A stretch of DNA of 64,000 nt from Trametes villosa. Its lineage: Eukaryota; Basidiomycota; Agaricomycetes; Polyporales; Polyporaceae. Below, piece by piece: positions 46,918 to 57,232 of this stretch (positions are counted from its first letter, which is position 1; each line of letters opens with the position of its first letter). The notes beneath the pieces are model-generated. The model was not told where the DNA came from. It searched no databases and saw nothing but the letters and a program-made list of their open reading frames with translations. Location: the NCBI GenBank assembly GCA_002964805.2, contig PUDQ02000016.1, positions 868,001-932,000 of the forward strand. The letters are read 5' to 3'. The translations under genes and the position numbers were made by a program.

Positions 46918-48621
46918 CTATAGATCGCCCTTCTTCACGCCCATCGCGCGCAGGAAGCCTCGGACGTTCTTGACGACGGGCTTCGGGGGCGCCTTCTTCA
47001 CTGCGATCGTCGCAGCAGGCTCTGCCTCACGCGGAGTGGCCGGGACGATCGGCTGGGGCGCATGCGCGTACGCGTGTGTGCGCTTCGCGGCGTGTGCAGG
47101 GGCGAACGAGGACGCGAGGAAGTCGTCCCGCACGCGGTCAGCGTCCATCGGGTTCGTCGGGCACTTGAAGGCCGGGCTCGGCGGCGTCAGGGTGAGCGGC
47201 GCAGGCCGCCTGCGCTGCTTCGCCGCGAGCTCCCTGTCCCTGTTGCTCAGCTGCGGTGCAGGCGCGGCACGTGGAGAGGCGGTGGAGGGAGAGGCAGGCA
47301 CGGGGAAGGCGTCGAGGAGGAACTCGGGCTTGCGCAGGTGCTTGGCGGTGCGCCGGGTGCGCGCAGGGATGGCGAGGACGGACATGCCGGGCCGGCGCGC
47401 ACACGCAGGCGCGAGCGCGCTGCCGAAGCGCGCGAGGTCGTCCGCGTCCTCGTCCGCGCGCATCGCGTAGCGCGGGTCGAGGTCGGAGTCCTCGCTCGAC
47501 ACGCTGCCGCGGCGGACGTCGCCACCCGCGATGACCACGGACGCCTTGCGCGCCTTCGTCGGCGAGCCGAAGCGCACCCAGCTCTCCTCGCTGCCGCACC
47601 ACTCGTCATCGCCGCCGAGCAGGTGCGCGTACTCCCACTCCTCGTCCTGGTCGCGCCAGAGGCCGCCCGCGCCGTCGCGGTACACGTCCGCTACGCCGAC
47701 GAGGCGGCCGTCACGCGTCAGCTCCGTCGCGCCGGCAGCCTTGGCCTGCGCCTCGGCGAATCTCCGGATGTGATCCTCGATGGAGCCGCCGTCTGCGAGC
47801 TGCGCGAGCGCGAGCTCCGTCGCGAGGGGCGGGGGCCGGAACTTCGCGTACTTGGACTTCTTGGACGCGCTGACTGCAGCGCTGTCCTGTGCGCGCGACG
47901 CCTTGGAGTGCGCGGACGACTTCTTCGCGGGGACGGTGAGGGAAAGGGGAGGGGAAGGGGGGCCGCGCATGGTGATAGACTTCGAGCGCACGCGGCGGGC
48001 GGGTCTAAGAGCAGAAAGTGACCGGAAGGACTTGAGGCCTTTTACGGGTCTGACGGGGCTCGAGGGGGAGCGTGGCGGCGCGCGCTGCGGGCTCAGCGGC
48101 GGGCGGGTCTTGCTCGTGAAGACGGTAGCCGAGTGCGGTGTCTCGGGAAAGTGCACGAAGACGGAGGTGTAGCCGACTGCGGTAAGGTCCGGCTTGAAGT
48201 CCTTGACAGATGGCGTGATGACGATGCGCGAGGGCGCGGTCGGCGACTCCGAGAAGCTGAGGAACGACGCGGAGTGCGGCGTGCCCCCGCTGACGGACGG
48301 GCGCCGGGAGACGATGCAGGGCGAGCCGCCGGAGGAGCGGCGGCTGGAGATGGACGAGCGGCGGCGCGGCGAGCGCGGTGCAGGAGAGCCGGGCGAGACT
48401 GCGGCTACCCACGCCGCGATGGCAGAGGTTGTAGCAGAGCGGCGTCTGGGATAGGCAGGTGCGCAGGACAGGAGCTTGGGAGCCGGAGGAGACGGAAGAG
48501 GCTGCGTCGGGCGTTTCTTCTGCGGCGGCGGGTGCGCGAGGAAAGCGTAGGCGGGTGCTGCTTGAGTTGGGGCGTTGGCCGAGTTCGTGTAAGTGGAGTT
48601 GGTCGAGACGGCAGCGGACAT
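46918..48621 (-). CDS. Large disordered protein of unknown function
   Basis: Single uninterrupted frame of about 567 codons, unusual for this intron-rich region. I prefer the start at 48621 (MSAAVSTNSTYTNSANAPTQ); an upstream in-frame ATG at 48687 adds 22 residues. The N-terminal third is Ser/Arg/Pro-rich with many potential phosphosites (SPRRRSSISSRRSSGGSP, SRRPSVSGGTPHSASFLSFS). A hydrophobic patch TAVGYTSVFVHFPETPHSAT follows, then a basic stretch RPARRVRSKSITM, a helical region LATELALAQLADGGSIEDHI, a short ordered piece WRDQDEEWEYAHLLGGDDEW, an acidic Ser cluster GSVSSEDSDLDPRYAM and a conserved-looking C-terminus VVKNVRGFLRAMGVKKGDL. I recognise no domain. Codon bias and length support a real gene; function unknown. 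Confidence 0.8.
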   Translation of the reverse strand: MSAAVSTNSTYTNSANAPTQAAPAYAFLAHPPPQKKRPTQPLPSPPAPKLLSCAPAYPRRRSATTSAIAAWVAAVSPGSPAPRSPRRRSSISSRRSSGGSPCIVSRRPSVSGGTPHSASFLSFSESPTAPSRIVITPSVKDFKPDLTAVGYTSVFVHFPETPHSATVFTSKTRPPLSPQRAPPRSPSSPVRPVKGLKSFRSLSALRPARRVRSKSITMRGPPSPPLSLTVPAKKSSAHSKASRAQDSAAVSASKKSKYAKFRPPPLATELALAQLADGGSIEDHIRRFAEAQAKAAGATELTRDGRLVGVADVYRDGAGGLWRDQDEEWEYAHLLGGDDEWCGSEESWVRFGSPTKARKASVVIAGGDVRRGSVSSEDSDLDPRYAMRADEDADDLARFGSALAPACARRPGMSVLAIPARTRRTAKHLRKPEFLLDAFPVPASPSTASPRAAPAPQLSNRDRELAAKQRRRPAPLTLTPPSPAFKCPTNPMDADRVRDDFLASSFAPAHAAKRTHAYAHAPQPIVPATPREAEPAATIAVKKAPPKPVVKNVRGFLRAMGVKKGDL

Positions 48622-49773
48622 GAATAAGATGTGAGAGGAACGGGGCGTGTGCGGGACGTCTGGTAGCGATGTCAGTAAACATTGCATTTTGGCGCAGGCG
48701 AAAAATACTCACAAGAGTCTGAGAGAGGCGTAACGGGACCTGGGTGAGTTTTGAGACTCGTAAAATGGGTATGGACGAAGGGCGAAGGCGAGGTGCTGGA
48801 TAGGGCTACAGAGGAGGGCAAGTCCTGGTAAAAGGCGGCGGCAGATGCGTAGAGCGGCGGAGAGCAGAGAGTTGGAGGCGGCGGACACTAGCTCAGCTGG
48901 TGATGGCTGTCTAGGTTGACGCAGCGGGTGCTTAAGAGCACAGAGTGGACAAAAGTGCGCCCACCTCGCCCCGGCTGAGGGACAATTGGGTCGCTTCGGC
49001 ATATCAACATCGTCTATAAACACGCCCGGCGCCTATCCCGCCCCCGCCCAAAACGCGTAAACGCGCGCCCACATCCCCAGGCACGCCCGGACCCCGGACA
49101 GCCGGTACCGCACAATGCGCCCCGCTTATTGTTGTTCGGCAGCGGCATTGCCTGCGCGGTGCGCCGGGGTCCTGGCAAAGTACAACGCCTGCCTTTCGCA
49201 GAACAACGTCCGCGCTGCTTGACGGTCGTCAGAGACAATAAGCCGCCCTCGCATGACCTCTATGCCACACTTCTCTTCCAATCTGCCGCGCCATCGCTTG
49301 CCTATCAGCGCTGCCCTTAGGCGTGGCAGCGCGAGTCAATGTCGGAGTACACCCACGCAATTGTCTTTGCTCGCGACTAGCGTTCGCCCGCCCCCCGCCT
49401 AGAGCAATGTATCCTGCACTAGAAATGCCAGGCAGAACGCACGAGGCGGGTGCTGGAGCACTTACTCGCACTCTTATTGTGTTTGCACCTGCGGTCGGGC
49501 CGACGTTTCGACGTGTTGACCCGGGGATTGAACCTGCCACAAAAGCTCTCGGGGTTAGAGAGCCGGGTAACCAGCGTCAGGACCTCTTGTTCCCAGTTAG
49601 TGTATTCAGGGTAGTCGAAGCATCTTCAATCAGTGAAGGGCGCACAGCATGAGCATAATGATCATGAATGCGGCATATAGGCGGGTAGTGATACAGCAAA
49701 TGATAAGTTAGGGCCGCTGCGAGCACGCAGCGCCGCGACCAGCGCGGAGGGTATCTGTGTGGGCGCTCATGCA
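48622..49773. other. Gene-free stretch
   Basis: Upstream region of the disordered protein and 3' flank of the RanBD gene. A tRNA-like T arm on the minus strand near 49500-49560 was examined and rejected. No gene supported. Confidence 0.5.
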
Positions 49774-51635
49774 TCATGCCGCCGGCAGCTGCTCCCGGAG
49801 TGAGCGCGCGCTCTCCATGGCCGCCTCCGCAAAGTCCGCGAACTCGGTCCGGGACGCCTTGCCCCTCTGCTCGCGTTGCGCGTCAACTTGGGAACGTGTT
49901 GCGCCACCTGCCCTTGCGGAACCGGACGAACCTTCAGTGCGTAGACGACGACGCGCTCTTGCTGCGTGTCCTCTTCACGCTCCATGAGTGTGACGCGGAG
50001 CTGGCCCTGGCCCTCGTCGAACGAGCACCGGACGAGCGGGCGCAGGCGGACGTTCATCGACACCTTCATCACTGGCACCCGGCGGAACACTGGAAGTCGT
50101 TGACGTTCAGTGCGTATCGGGGGATAGGGGGATGGCGGGAAACGCACGTATGCGCTCCTGGCCGTTCTCCTTGTGCTTGAGCAGCTTCACGTTGCCCAGG
50201 ATGCCTTCACAGAACTCGCGCTCCCCGCGCTTGATGAACACCTTGACGCCCTTCAGCTCTACGACGCTCTCCTCGTCCTCCTCTCCTGTCAAGGCTGATT
50301 CGTGCGCGCTCCGTCAGTCCCAGCGCGCCATCTTCCTGGAATGACATGCGACGTACTGGTTTGCGTACTGGTGACGTATGACAGCGCTGCCAGTGGGTCG
50401 GATTCCGGTACCGACGACGAAGATTCCCTGGTCGACGTCGACCACACCGGGCAAGTAGGAGACAAGCCAGCGGCAGCACTAGAAAAGGCAGACGACGTGC
50501 CCGAGAACGCTTGGAAAGCCGACGAGGGCTTGGCCTGCGAGGGTGCGCCATCGGTGACAGTTCAACCTCCCCATCCAGAGGGACTCACGGCAACGATCGC
50601 ACTGGGGCTGCTGGGCCACGCTGGCGCCGGGCGGGAGAACGCTGGCGGCGATCCGGTGCCGGCCATGACCGCCACGGGAGAAGGGGGAGGGGAGGGCAGC
50701 CTCGGCGGGGTCTCGAGCTCCGCGGCAGGGGGCTGGAGGGGCACGGCAGGCGCGCGAACTCAGTGAGCGTCCGACAGCGAGCGCGGAGATCGAGAAGGCA
50801 CACATTGTGGGGTCCAGAAGCGGGTGCGGTCCCACATGCGTCCGTCTGGGTGGCTTCCTCTGCCTCCTCTGCAGCGGAGGTCTGCGCGGCGTTAGCGCAG
50901 GGAATGTCGAGCGCCGTGGGGGCGATCTCCTCCATCTTGACAGGCGCCTCGGGGCGGTCTTCTGGCTCGGACGTCTTGCGCCGCTTCGGCGCCGAATCCT
51001 CAGGGTGCTATGGCAGTCCAATCAGCGCCCTGCGTGGCGATGCGGACGATCCGAAGTGAGTGCAAACTCACTGTCGCCGCCGGGGAGGCTGAGCGCTTCC
51101 GTTTGAGGGAGCCTTCCTCGACTTCATCTGAGTACTGGGGGAGGCCCGTTTCGTCAACACAGAGCGCTCCAGATGGGCAGGCAGACAGGCACATAGCCTT
51201 CGCATGCGGATTTAGGTGAAGCCGTTTTCCAGTACCGTGGCTCAGAACTCGGGGAACCGCGATGCACTTACGTTCTCCTGGCTCGCAGGGAGGGGCGTGC
51301 CGCAGTCCGAGGTCGGCGGCTCTGTCCCGTCGAACTCTGTGGCGGCGACGCTGGCAGCGCGTGCGCTCGCGGTGCTGTTTCTGCGATGGAACCTCAGAAA
51401 GCGAAAGCGGCCTTGGGCCCGGTCCGATTCGGCAGGTCTGCCCAGGAGACGCAAAACGCCCAGGTCCGATTGGCAGGAAGATGCACCAGAGAGTGAGCGG
51501 GGTGCGACGATCCGTCCGACGAGATGCATACCCGTTCCCACCGCGCGTGCGCCCGCGCGAAACCCGGTAGCCCACTGCAGCCGAGACGGTCGCAAGCGCG
51601 CTTGCGACGAAATTGAGGTTGTTGAGGGGAAACAT
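49774..51635 (-). CDS. Ran-binding-domain protein with hydrophobic N-terminus
   Basis: RanBP3/Yrb2-like nuclear transport factor. About seven exons. Start at 51635 encodes MFPLNNLNFVASALATVSAA with VGYR, a hydrophobic segment of about 15 residues that could be a membrane anchor. Then NSTASARAASVAATEFDGTE and a disordered region: YSDEVEEGSLKRKRSASPAA, HPEDSAPKRRKTSEPEDRP (basic, nuclear-signal-like), VKMEEIAPTALDIPC. A Phe-rich piece AKPSSAFQAFSGTSSAFSSA precedes the RanBD1 domain: GEEDEESVVELKGVKVFIKR, GEREFCEGILGNVKLLKHKE, RRVPVMKVSMNVRLRPLVRC, GQLRVTLMERE, RVVVYALK, then SRTEFADFAEAAMESARSLR. The end is QLPAA at TGA 49774-49776. RanBD1 proteins bind Ran-GTP; the N-terminal segment is not expected for yeast Yrb2. 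Exons between 50560 and 50900 are uncertain. Confidence 0.82.
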
Positions 51636-52286
51636 GGTGGTGTGAGTGCAAGCTTCCAGAGAGGGCGCGAGCGAGGTCTATCGAGGCGAGATGGCAGAAA
51701 GAGTGAAACCGCGACGTTGTGCGCGTCGCTGGCTTATGTACGGACACTATCCAGTGTACCTCGCCGCCGACATGAGGCGTGCAGTTAGCACAACACGTGT
51801 GGGGCTCATCAAGGCTATCGCGACTGGGTCAGCTGAGGACGCGATGTCGAGTCACCGAGGCGGCGAGGGCGTGAAGACCGGGGATGCTCGACAACCTCGG
51901 GGAGTGCGTTTGAACAAGTGAGTGCTCGCAGTTCTCATGGTCGTAGCAGAATGAGTGTGGCTCTGGGGCGATCGGCATGAAACGTGTTCCTGTCTAAAGG
52001 TCTGTTAGCGGGGCGTGGGAGAAACGGTGCTGGGGGCTGCCGTATATGGGAATAACCAGACTCCCACCAGCCGCCGGCGGGGTGCCACGTACACGAGCGT
52101 CGGACGAGTGAGAGCGGGCAGGGCGCAGGCTTGCACATATCCCACCGCCTTCGAGCTGATGCCCGCCCGCACGGAGTCGCAGGAGGGCTCTTTCGTGGGT
52201 AAATCGACGTGTTAGACAGTCGCGAGGGGCGTCGGCAGCGCAGAGGACAGCTCCGGGGCGGTGGGAAACGCCCAGCTCTGAATTGA

Positions 52287-52294
52287 CCACGTCA
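52287..52294 (+). promoter_or_regulatory. Possible unfolded-protein-response element of PDI
   Basis: CCACGTCA, the complement of TGACGTGG, which matches the XBP1/ATF6-type UPR element core. It lies 118 bases before the ATG of the ER disulfide isomerase gene and about 42 before the TATA box. The biological match is inference. Confidence 0.4.
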
Positions 52295-52335
52295 GCCTGC
52301 GCCGGCCTGATTCCCCACGCGCGCGGCGACGGTCG

Positions 52336-52340
52336 TATAA
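52336..52340 (+). promoter_or_regulatory. TATA box of PDI gene
   Basis: TATAA in the context CGTATAAGG, 69 bases before the ATG at 52405. Confidence 0.45.
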
Positions 52341-52404
52341 GGACGCGTCTCGGCTGTTCAGCTCGTCCTCCAAGGTCTGTCTGCATCCCCCACATCCCGA
52401 CATC

Positions 52405-54040
52405 ATGCAGCTGCACTACTGGCTCCCCCTCGCTGTGGCCCTCACGCCTTCGCTGGCGTCGGCGGCGCTCTTTCCCAAGGACACCGTCGTGAAGATGATC
52501 GACGCAAAGGACTGGAAGAAAACGATGAAGGAGAACGTGCGTACCTCTTCATAGCATCTCTCCTCGCGTGTGCCATCGACGCCCGCGCGTCGAGCTCCGT
52601 GTACGCGCACGCAAGACGCGTCGTGTCGGTGAAAGCGATGCCGGCCAAGTGGTCGCGAGAGACAGGCGCTGGTCCGCACCCCCAGGCAAGATCGTAGACT
52701 GACCCCCGCGCTCCACAGGCAACCTCAGTAGTCGCGTTTGTCGCACCTTGGTGTGGGGTAAGCATCGCTTTCGAACATCGCCGTGCGCGTAACCGGTCCT
52801 GACATCCGTTGCAGCACTGTCAGAAGATGGCGCCCGAGTTCAGCCAGGCTGCGCTTGGCGTGTACCCCATGATTCCCTTCTACGCCGTCGACTGCGACAA
52901 GCAGAGCAACAAGCGGCTATGCGCGGAGCAGGGGGTGCAAGGCTTCCCGACGCTCAAGGCATGTCCACCACGCTTTGCAGTCCACCCTTCGTACTTACAC
53001 TTCTCGGCAACCCTAGCTATTTCCGCGCGGGAAGGAAGTGAAGCCTATTGACTTCGATTATCCCACTCGGACCGCGAGCGCGTTTTACTACTGGGCGTCC
53101 CGGAACATCCCACATAACGTCAAGAAGATCTACCATCTCGAAGACCTTCCGGCCTGGGTGAACGAGGTCGGTTCTGCCGCCGTGGCCGTCTGATTGGCTC
53201 TGACGCAATGTTGTGTCCAGCACGTCGAGAAACCCCGCGCCTTGCTCCTCAACCAAGGAAAGGGCATTCCCCTCCTCTGGCAAACGCTCGGCAACAAGTA
53301 CAAGGACCAGATCACGTTCGCCGTCCACCGTGACCGCTACGGGAAGAGCTCCATCGAAATGGGCCTCGAGCAGGGCCCGGCGAAGTCCTCCAAAGTGCTT
53401 TACTACCCTCCAGGCGCTACCGATTACGTGCGCTACTTCGGTGCGCGACGGGCTCTTCGCTGCCGCTCAATCGTCTTGCTAACTGTCACCTGCTCCAGGT
53501 GTCAACAAACACGACCCGCTCTCGAAGTTCTTCGACTCGATTCTCGACGGCTCCATCGACCTGGAGGAGCTCAAGAAGGCCGCGCCGCCCCAGGAGACGG
53601 AGGAGGTGCTCGACGAGCGCGAGGCGGAGATCGAGCGCGAGCAGGAGGCGCAGCGCATGAAGCTCGCGCACGGCGGCTACAACGACATGATCGACTTCGA
53701 GGCCGCGCTCAAGGCGGGCATCAACCCGCACGCGCCCGGCGGCGCGCACGCCGAGATCCCGATGAAGGCGCCGAAGGAGGCCGCGAAGGAGGAGAAGGCG
53801 GAGGACCCCATCCACCGGATACTGAAGCACCAGGAAGAGGAGGCGCGCAAGGAGGCCGAGCGGCCGAAGATGGCGCAGACCGGCGACGGTGCTCAGATTG
53901 TCTTCGACCCTGCTGAGACGGGCCACCCGAAGACGCCAGTCGCGGGCGAGACAGCGTCGACCGCGGCGGAGGAGGCGGCGCCAACCGAGACGGCAGCCGC
54001 TGCGGAGGAGACGAAGGGTCACGCCACGGACGAGCTATAG
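52405..54040 (+). CDS. ER protein disulfide isomerase, single-CGHC type
   Basis: Oxidises and rearranges disulfides in the ER. Start at 52405 with signal peptide MQLHYWLPLAVALTPSLASA, then ALFPKDTVVKMIDAKDWKKT, and the thioredoxin domain VVAFVAPWCG|HCQKMAPEFS, an intron dividing CGHC between Gly and His. The cis-Pro region is GVQGFPTLK. A redox-inactive second part reads IDFDYPTRTASAFYYWASRN, HNVKKIYHLEDLPAWVNE, KPRALLLNQGKGIPLLWQTL and YKDQITFAVHRDRYGKSS. The C-terminal region is acidic and charged: FFDSILDGSIDLEELKKAAP, EVLDEREAEIEREQEAQRMK, IHRILKHQEEEARKEAERPK, ending HATDEL at TAG 54038-54040; TDEL is an HDEL-like retrieval signal. The layout (one active domain, long acidic tail) resembles Mpd1/P5-like proteins of fungi. 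Intact. Confidence 0.9.
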
Positions 54041-55261
54041 AGCTTCGACGCCGCACGTATGCTCCCGTTAAGCTCGCTCTGTGGGTGAAGGGACGTTTTC
54101 GGTGTAAATTATCATGGGCTTCTCAGATCGAAACGTTGCCTCTCCAGTGCAGGTTGGGCCGAATAGGCGGCTCACTCATTGAAGCTTGATGTCCGGTGGA
54201 ACCACGTCTGCTCCTTCGTAAGGTTCGCATCCATCTTGTAGTGCTGCGCGGACACTCGCGTGTGGCGCACGACGTAAAGGTGAGCATAAAAGGCGGAACG
54301 TGGGCAGCTGATCGTGCCCGCGAGCGGTTGCCGTGACGAACTAGCAGGTGGACGTCCTGAACGAGAGGCGACGTGGGCGGAGGAGCCTGAGTGCAGCCTG
54401 CGGTCCGCGGCGCCACGATAAACACTAACTACCTGTGCCCGTGAATAATGATGCAGTAGAAGAACGCGGCGTCCCGTGCAGGCATTGCGGTTGCCAAGAA
54501 ATGGCGGAAGATGAAGGACGATCGCGATGTGCAGGAAGGATCTGCTGTCGCTGCGCACCTCGGGCCTCTCAGATCTGGACGGGATCGCATGCAACCCGAC
54601 CTACCTGCAATTCCAGCCAGTTTACGCGGCAAGTTTCGCGTTCAGCGGCCCCTCCGTCGATTGACCCGCCGTGCGAGCCCCCGCTGCTGCCTCATGTGCG
54701 TCGCTCCTTGATTGCCCATCCGATGGCCACGATCTCACACACACAGGCGACGCGAGGCCCCCTCTGGCCGCGGCCGCTCCGCCTGGTGCAGTGCGCGCGC
54801 CCACGTTCCGGAATCCCCATTCGGACGGTGTTTCGTGCCCGGTGCTCAGGGCCTGCCTGCGAATCGCGTCGAGATGTTCCTATATGACAACTCATGCACC
54901 GGCCAGGAGGCGCGTACGACGGGCAGCCTCTCACTTGTCTGCACGCTCCTGTCTCCCCATAGCTCCTCGATTGCCCGATGAGTGACGGCCCGAAACGATC
55001 CCCCAACGTTCACCACCCAGAGCTTGCGAAGGGCCCTCCGTCGAGCCGATCCTCGAGCCTTGCTCTGCGCGGGTCATTGCGCCATGGCCGAGGGCACGCT
55101 CCCCCGAATGGACGATCCGACTGAGGAAACGGGCTGGCACCGTCGGGCAGCAGCAGCTATAAAGCAGCGCGCACCACGGCTGAGTCGGTAGGTCCATCGG
55201 CAGCCGTCTCACCGCTCCTCGCCACCCGCCCCCGCACCTCCCCCGCACTCTCGAAGCGAGC
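54041..55261. other. Gene-free stretch with promoter of next gene
   Basis: Overlapping GC-rich frames on both strands but no motif or splice support. TATAAA at 55158-55163 belongs to the next gene. Confidence 0.45.
55158..55163 (+). promoter_or_regulatory. TATA box of the 55262 gene
   Basis: TATAAA about 100 bases upstream of the ATG at 55262. Confidence 0.5.
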
Positions 55262-55717
55262 ATGTCTCTCCACAAGTTCCGCGTCAACCCGCCCAAGCCG
55301 TACTCCGAGCGCATGACCGAGACGCGTGCGGAGGTGCGCAGGCTCGTCCGCCAGAAACTCTGTACGTAGACCTTGCTTGCCTGCTCACCCGGCCATACGT
55401 TCTGACTGTTCACGACAGGCGAGATCACCGGCTCGCCTGCGGCGCAGATGAAGTGGGCGCGCGCCGCGTACTTGAAGGACGTCGTCTTGCGCTACCACGT
55501 CCGCATCGAAGGGTGGCCTTTGGACGAGGTTCCGTTCAAGAACCTCAGCGACGTCCCCAACCTCGGAAAGCTGGAGTTACTCCTCCAGGGCTGGCAAAGT
55601 GGCAATATACGCTTCGTCAACATCACGGAGACAGAGTACCGTGAGATGCTCGCGAACCCCGCCCCGTGGGTCGGCGTGGAGGAGGGGCCCGAGGAAATCG
55701 GGCCAGACGATGTCTGA
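55262..55717 (+). CDS. Small Agaricomycete protein of unknown function
   Basis: About 130 residues, one intron (donor GTACGT near 55363, acceptor CACGACAG near 55418). MSLHKFRVNPPKPYSERMTE, RAEVRRLVRQKL, then CEITGSPAAQMKWARAAYLK, DVVLRYHVRIEGWPLDEVPF, KNLSDVPNLGKLELLLQGWQ and GNIRFVNITETEYREML, ending GPEEIGPDDV. I recall the pattern W then RYxVxIxGWPxxVPFKNLS from many unnamed basidiomycete proteins, often near repetitive DNA; no function is known to me. No signal peptide, membrane helix or metal motif. It has its own TATA box and intron, so it is likely expressed. Confidence 0.75.
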
Positions 55718-57232
55718 AGGTTGACGTAGTCCCTGAGGTCAGTCGAACTTGACGTACCTCGCTGCCGCATGGCACAAACTCAATCGCCTCCTCCAGTGGT
55801 ATCCGTCTCCGTCGCCATGGAACGTTCTCTAGGTTTCGGTATTTGGCAGTCCCGGTCTCATCTCGCATGCCGTGTTCGCCTGGTGCCTTCTTGTACTGTT
55901 TTCTGCGCTCCCGAGCTAATCCGTGCTGTCGTATTATGTACTAGGAAGTTGTTGGCTCGCTGTCGAAGCTTTCGAATCTCATATCGGTTCTTGGATACTC
56001 CGAGTCGTGGGTGACAGTGTGACCCTAAGAAGCGAGTCATGTAGAATTGGGTTGCCGTGCGTCCTATCCTGCGCAACAGTGCGAGTACAGTAGTATCCCC
56101 GACAATGTACAAGATGAAAACGGGTGCGCACCAGTTACTATCTGATACTTCCTTCACAGACGCTTCTATCCTCTGTGAACTAGCCGCAACGCGAACCATT
56201 GCTGCGAGCGATACTTAGATGCGTAGTAGCACTGGGTTAGGATGCGTCGAATGCCAGTGGCACCGCTGGAAGTACAAATATGTACCACGTACCGCAAAAG
56301 GTTGCCTCACAGCACCAAATAAGGGTCAATTTCCGCAACCAGGGGGCAGTACGCCGTGCAAGTCTTGGCTATTCGGCTAACGCCAGCCCTGAGTCATCGA
56401 GAGACGGTCTGCGCAACAGGAGGGAAGCAGGAGGGTGTGCGGCAGCACCAGCGCAGAGCTGCGTCTTCGGGTGCACACACGGCACGAATACACGCACGCG
56501 CGGCGAGGTCGCGCCCACAAACAGCCGCTAATCCTCGCGATCAAGAATCCGGTTGCAACGGCAAGCCTACCTGGGGCGCGGCTGCGGTAACGGCAGGGGC
56601 CTGGTCGCGGTCTACGGCTTCGCGACGCGGTGCAACAGCAGCCCGGGATGAGCGAAACACCTGGATAAGAGGAGGGTTCAACCTGCGCGGGGGAACGACA
56701 CGATGGCGCGACGCCTCCCGCGACTCGACGCAAGGGGGCCCCGCCGGCACGGTGTCTGTAGGGGCTGCAGCGCCCTAGGGGCGACGGCTGCAGGGCTGGA
56801 TGACCCCCGCGCAAATTTCGCGCGCGAAGGGGCGTCGTGGGCGCACTGGGCCCAACCTCGACCGGCTGCGCGAGCGGAAGGCCGCCTGTCCGCGTCAATG
56901 TCCGTGGGATTGGATCTCCCCCCTGCGTGCGGGGTCATGGGTGGCCGACCCTGACGCACAGCAGCTTTGTGGCGTTCGGCTGCCCTGTGGACGGTAGCTC
57001 GCCTCAGGTGTGGGGGTCTCGCTGGAACAGGCAGGCTGAGCATCCGGTAGGACGGTTTGAACATGGCAGGCCAATGGGAGCCGACGAATTGGCCGGAAGT
57101 GCTACTGATGCGCGCCCGAGAGTCGTGTTAGGCAGCCTGGCCCAGACGGTCGGCCACCCGCAGCCTTCGGCGAGGGGATAGCACAGAATGCGAGTTAAAT
57201 TATGCAACGCGGGAACAACAAGCGGGCTGACA
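55718..57232. other. Gene-free stretch
   Basis: 1.5 kb between the small gene and the 3' end of STT3. The longest frame (56377-56898, minus) is Arg/Ser/Cys-rich and unsupported. Nothing recognised. Confidence 0.45.

Larger units (their letters stand above)
51636..52404. other. Divergent promoter region of RanBD gene and PDI
   Basis: No coding exon. The right end contains CCACGTCA and a TATAA box described separately. Confidence 0.5.

Noticed and set aside
49500..49560. Possible tRNA on the minus strand (GGTTCAATCC box)
   Set aside because: The T stem has mismatches, no acceptor stem partner exists and the anticodon loop has the wrong size.
51242..51595. Separate gene upstream of the RanBD exons
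   Set aside because: The pieces join with consistent phases to the exon starting at 51635, so one gene explains them, though the join is unproven.
53486..54022. Leu/Arg-rich minus-strand frame
   Set aside because: Antisense of the acidic, Glu/Lys-rich tail of the disulfide isomerase, which produces Leu-rich shadows.
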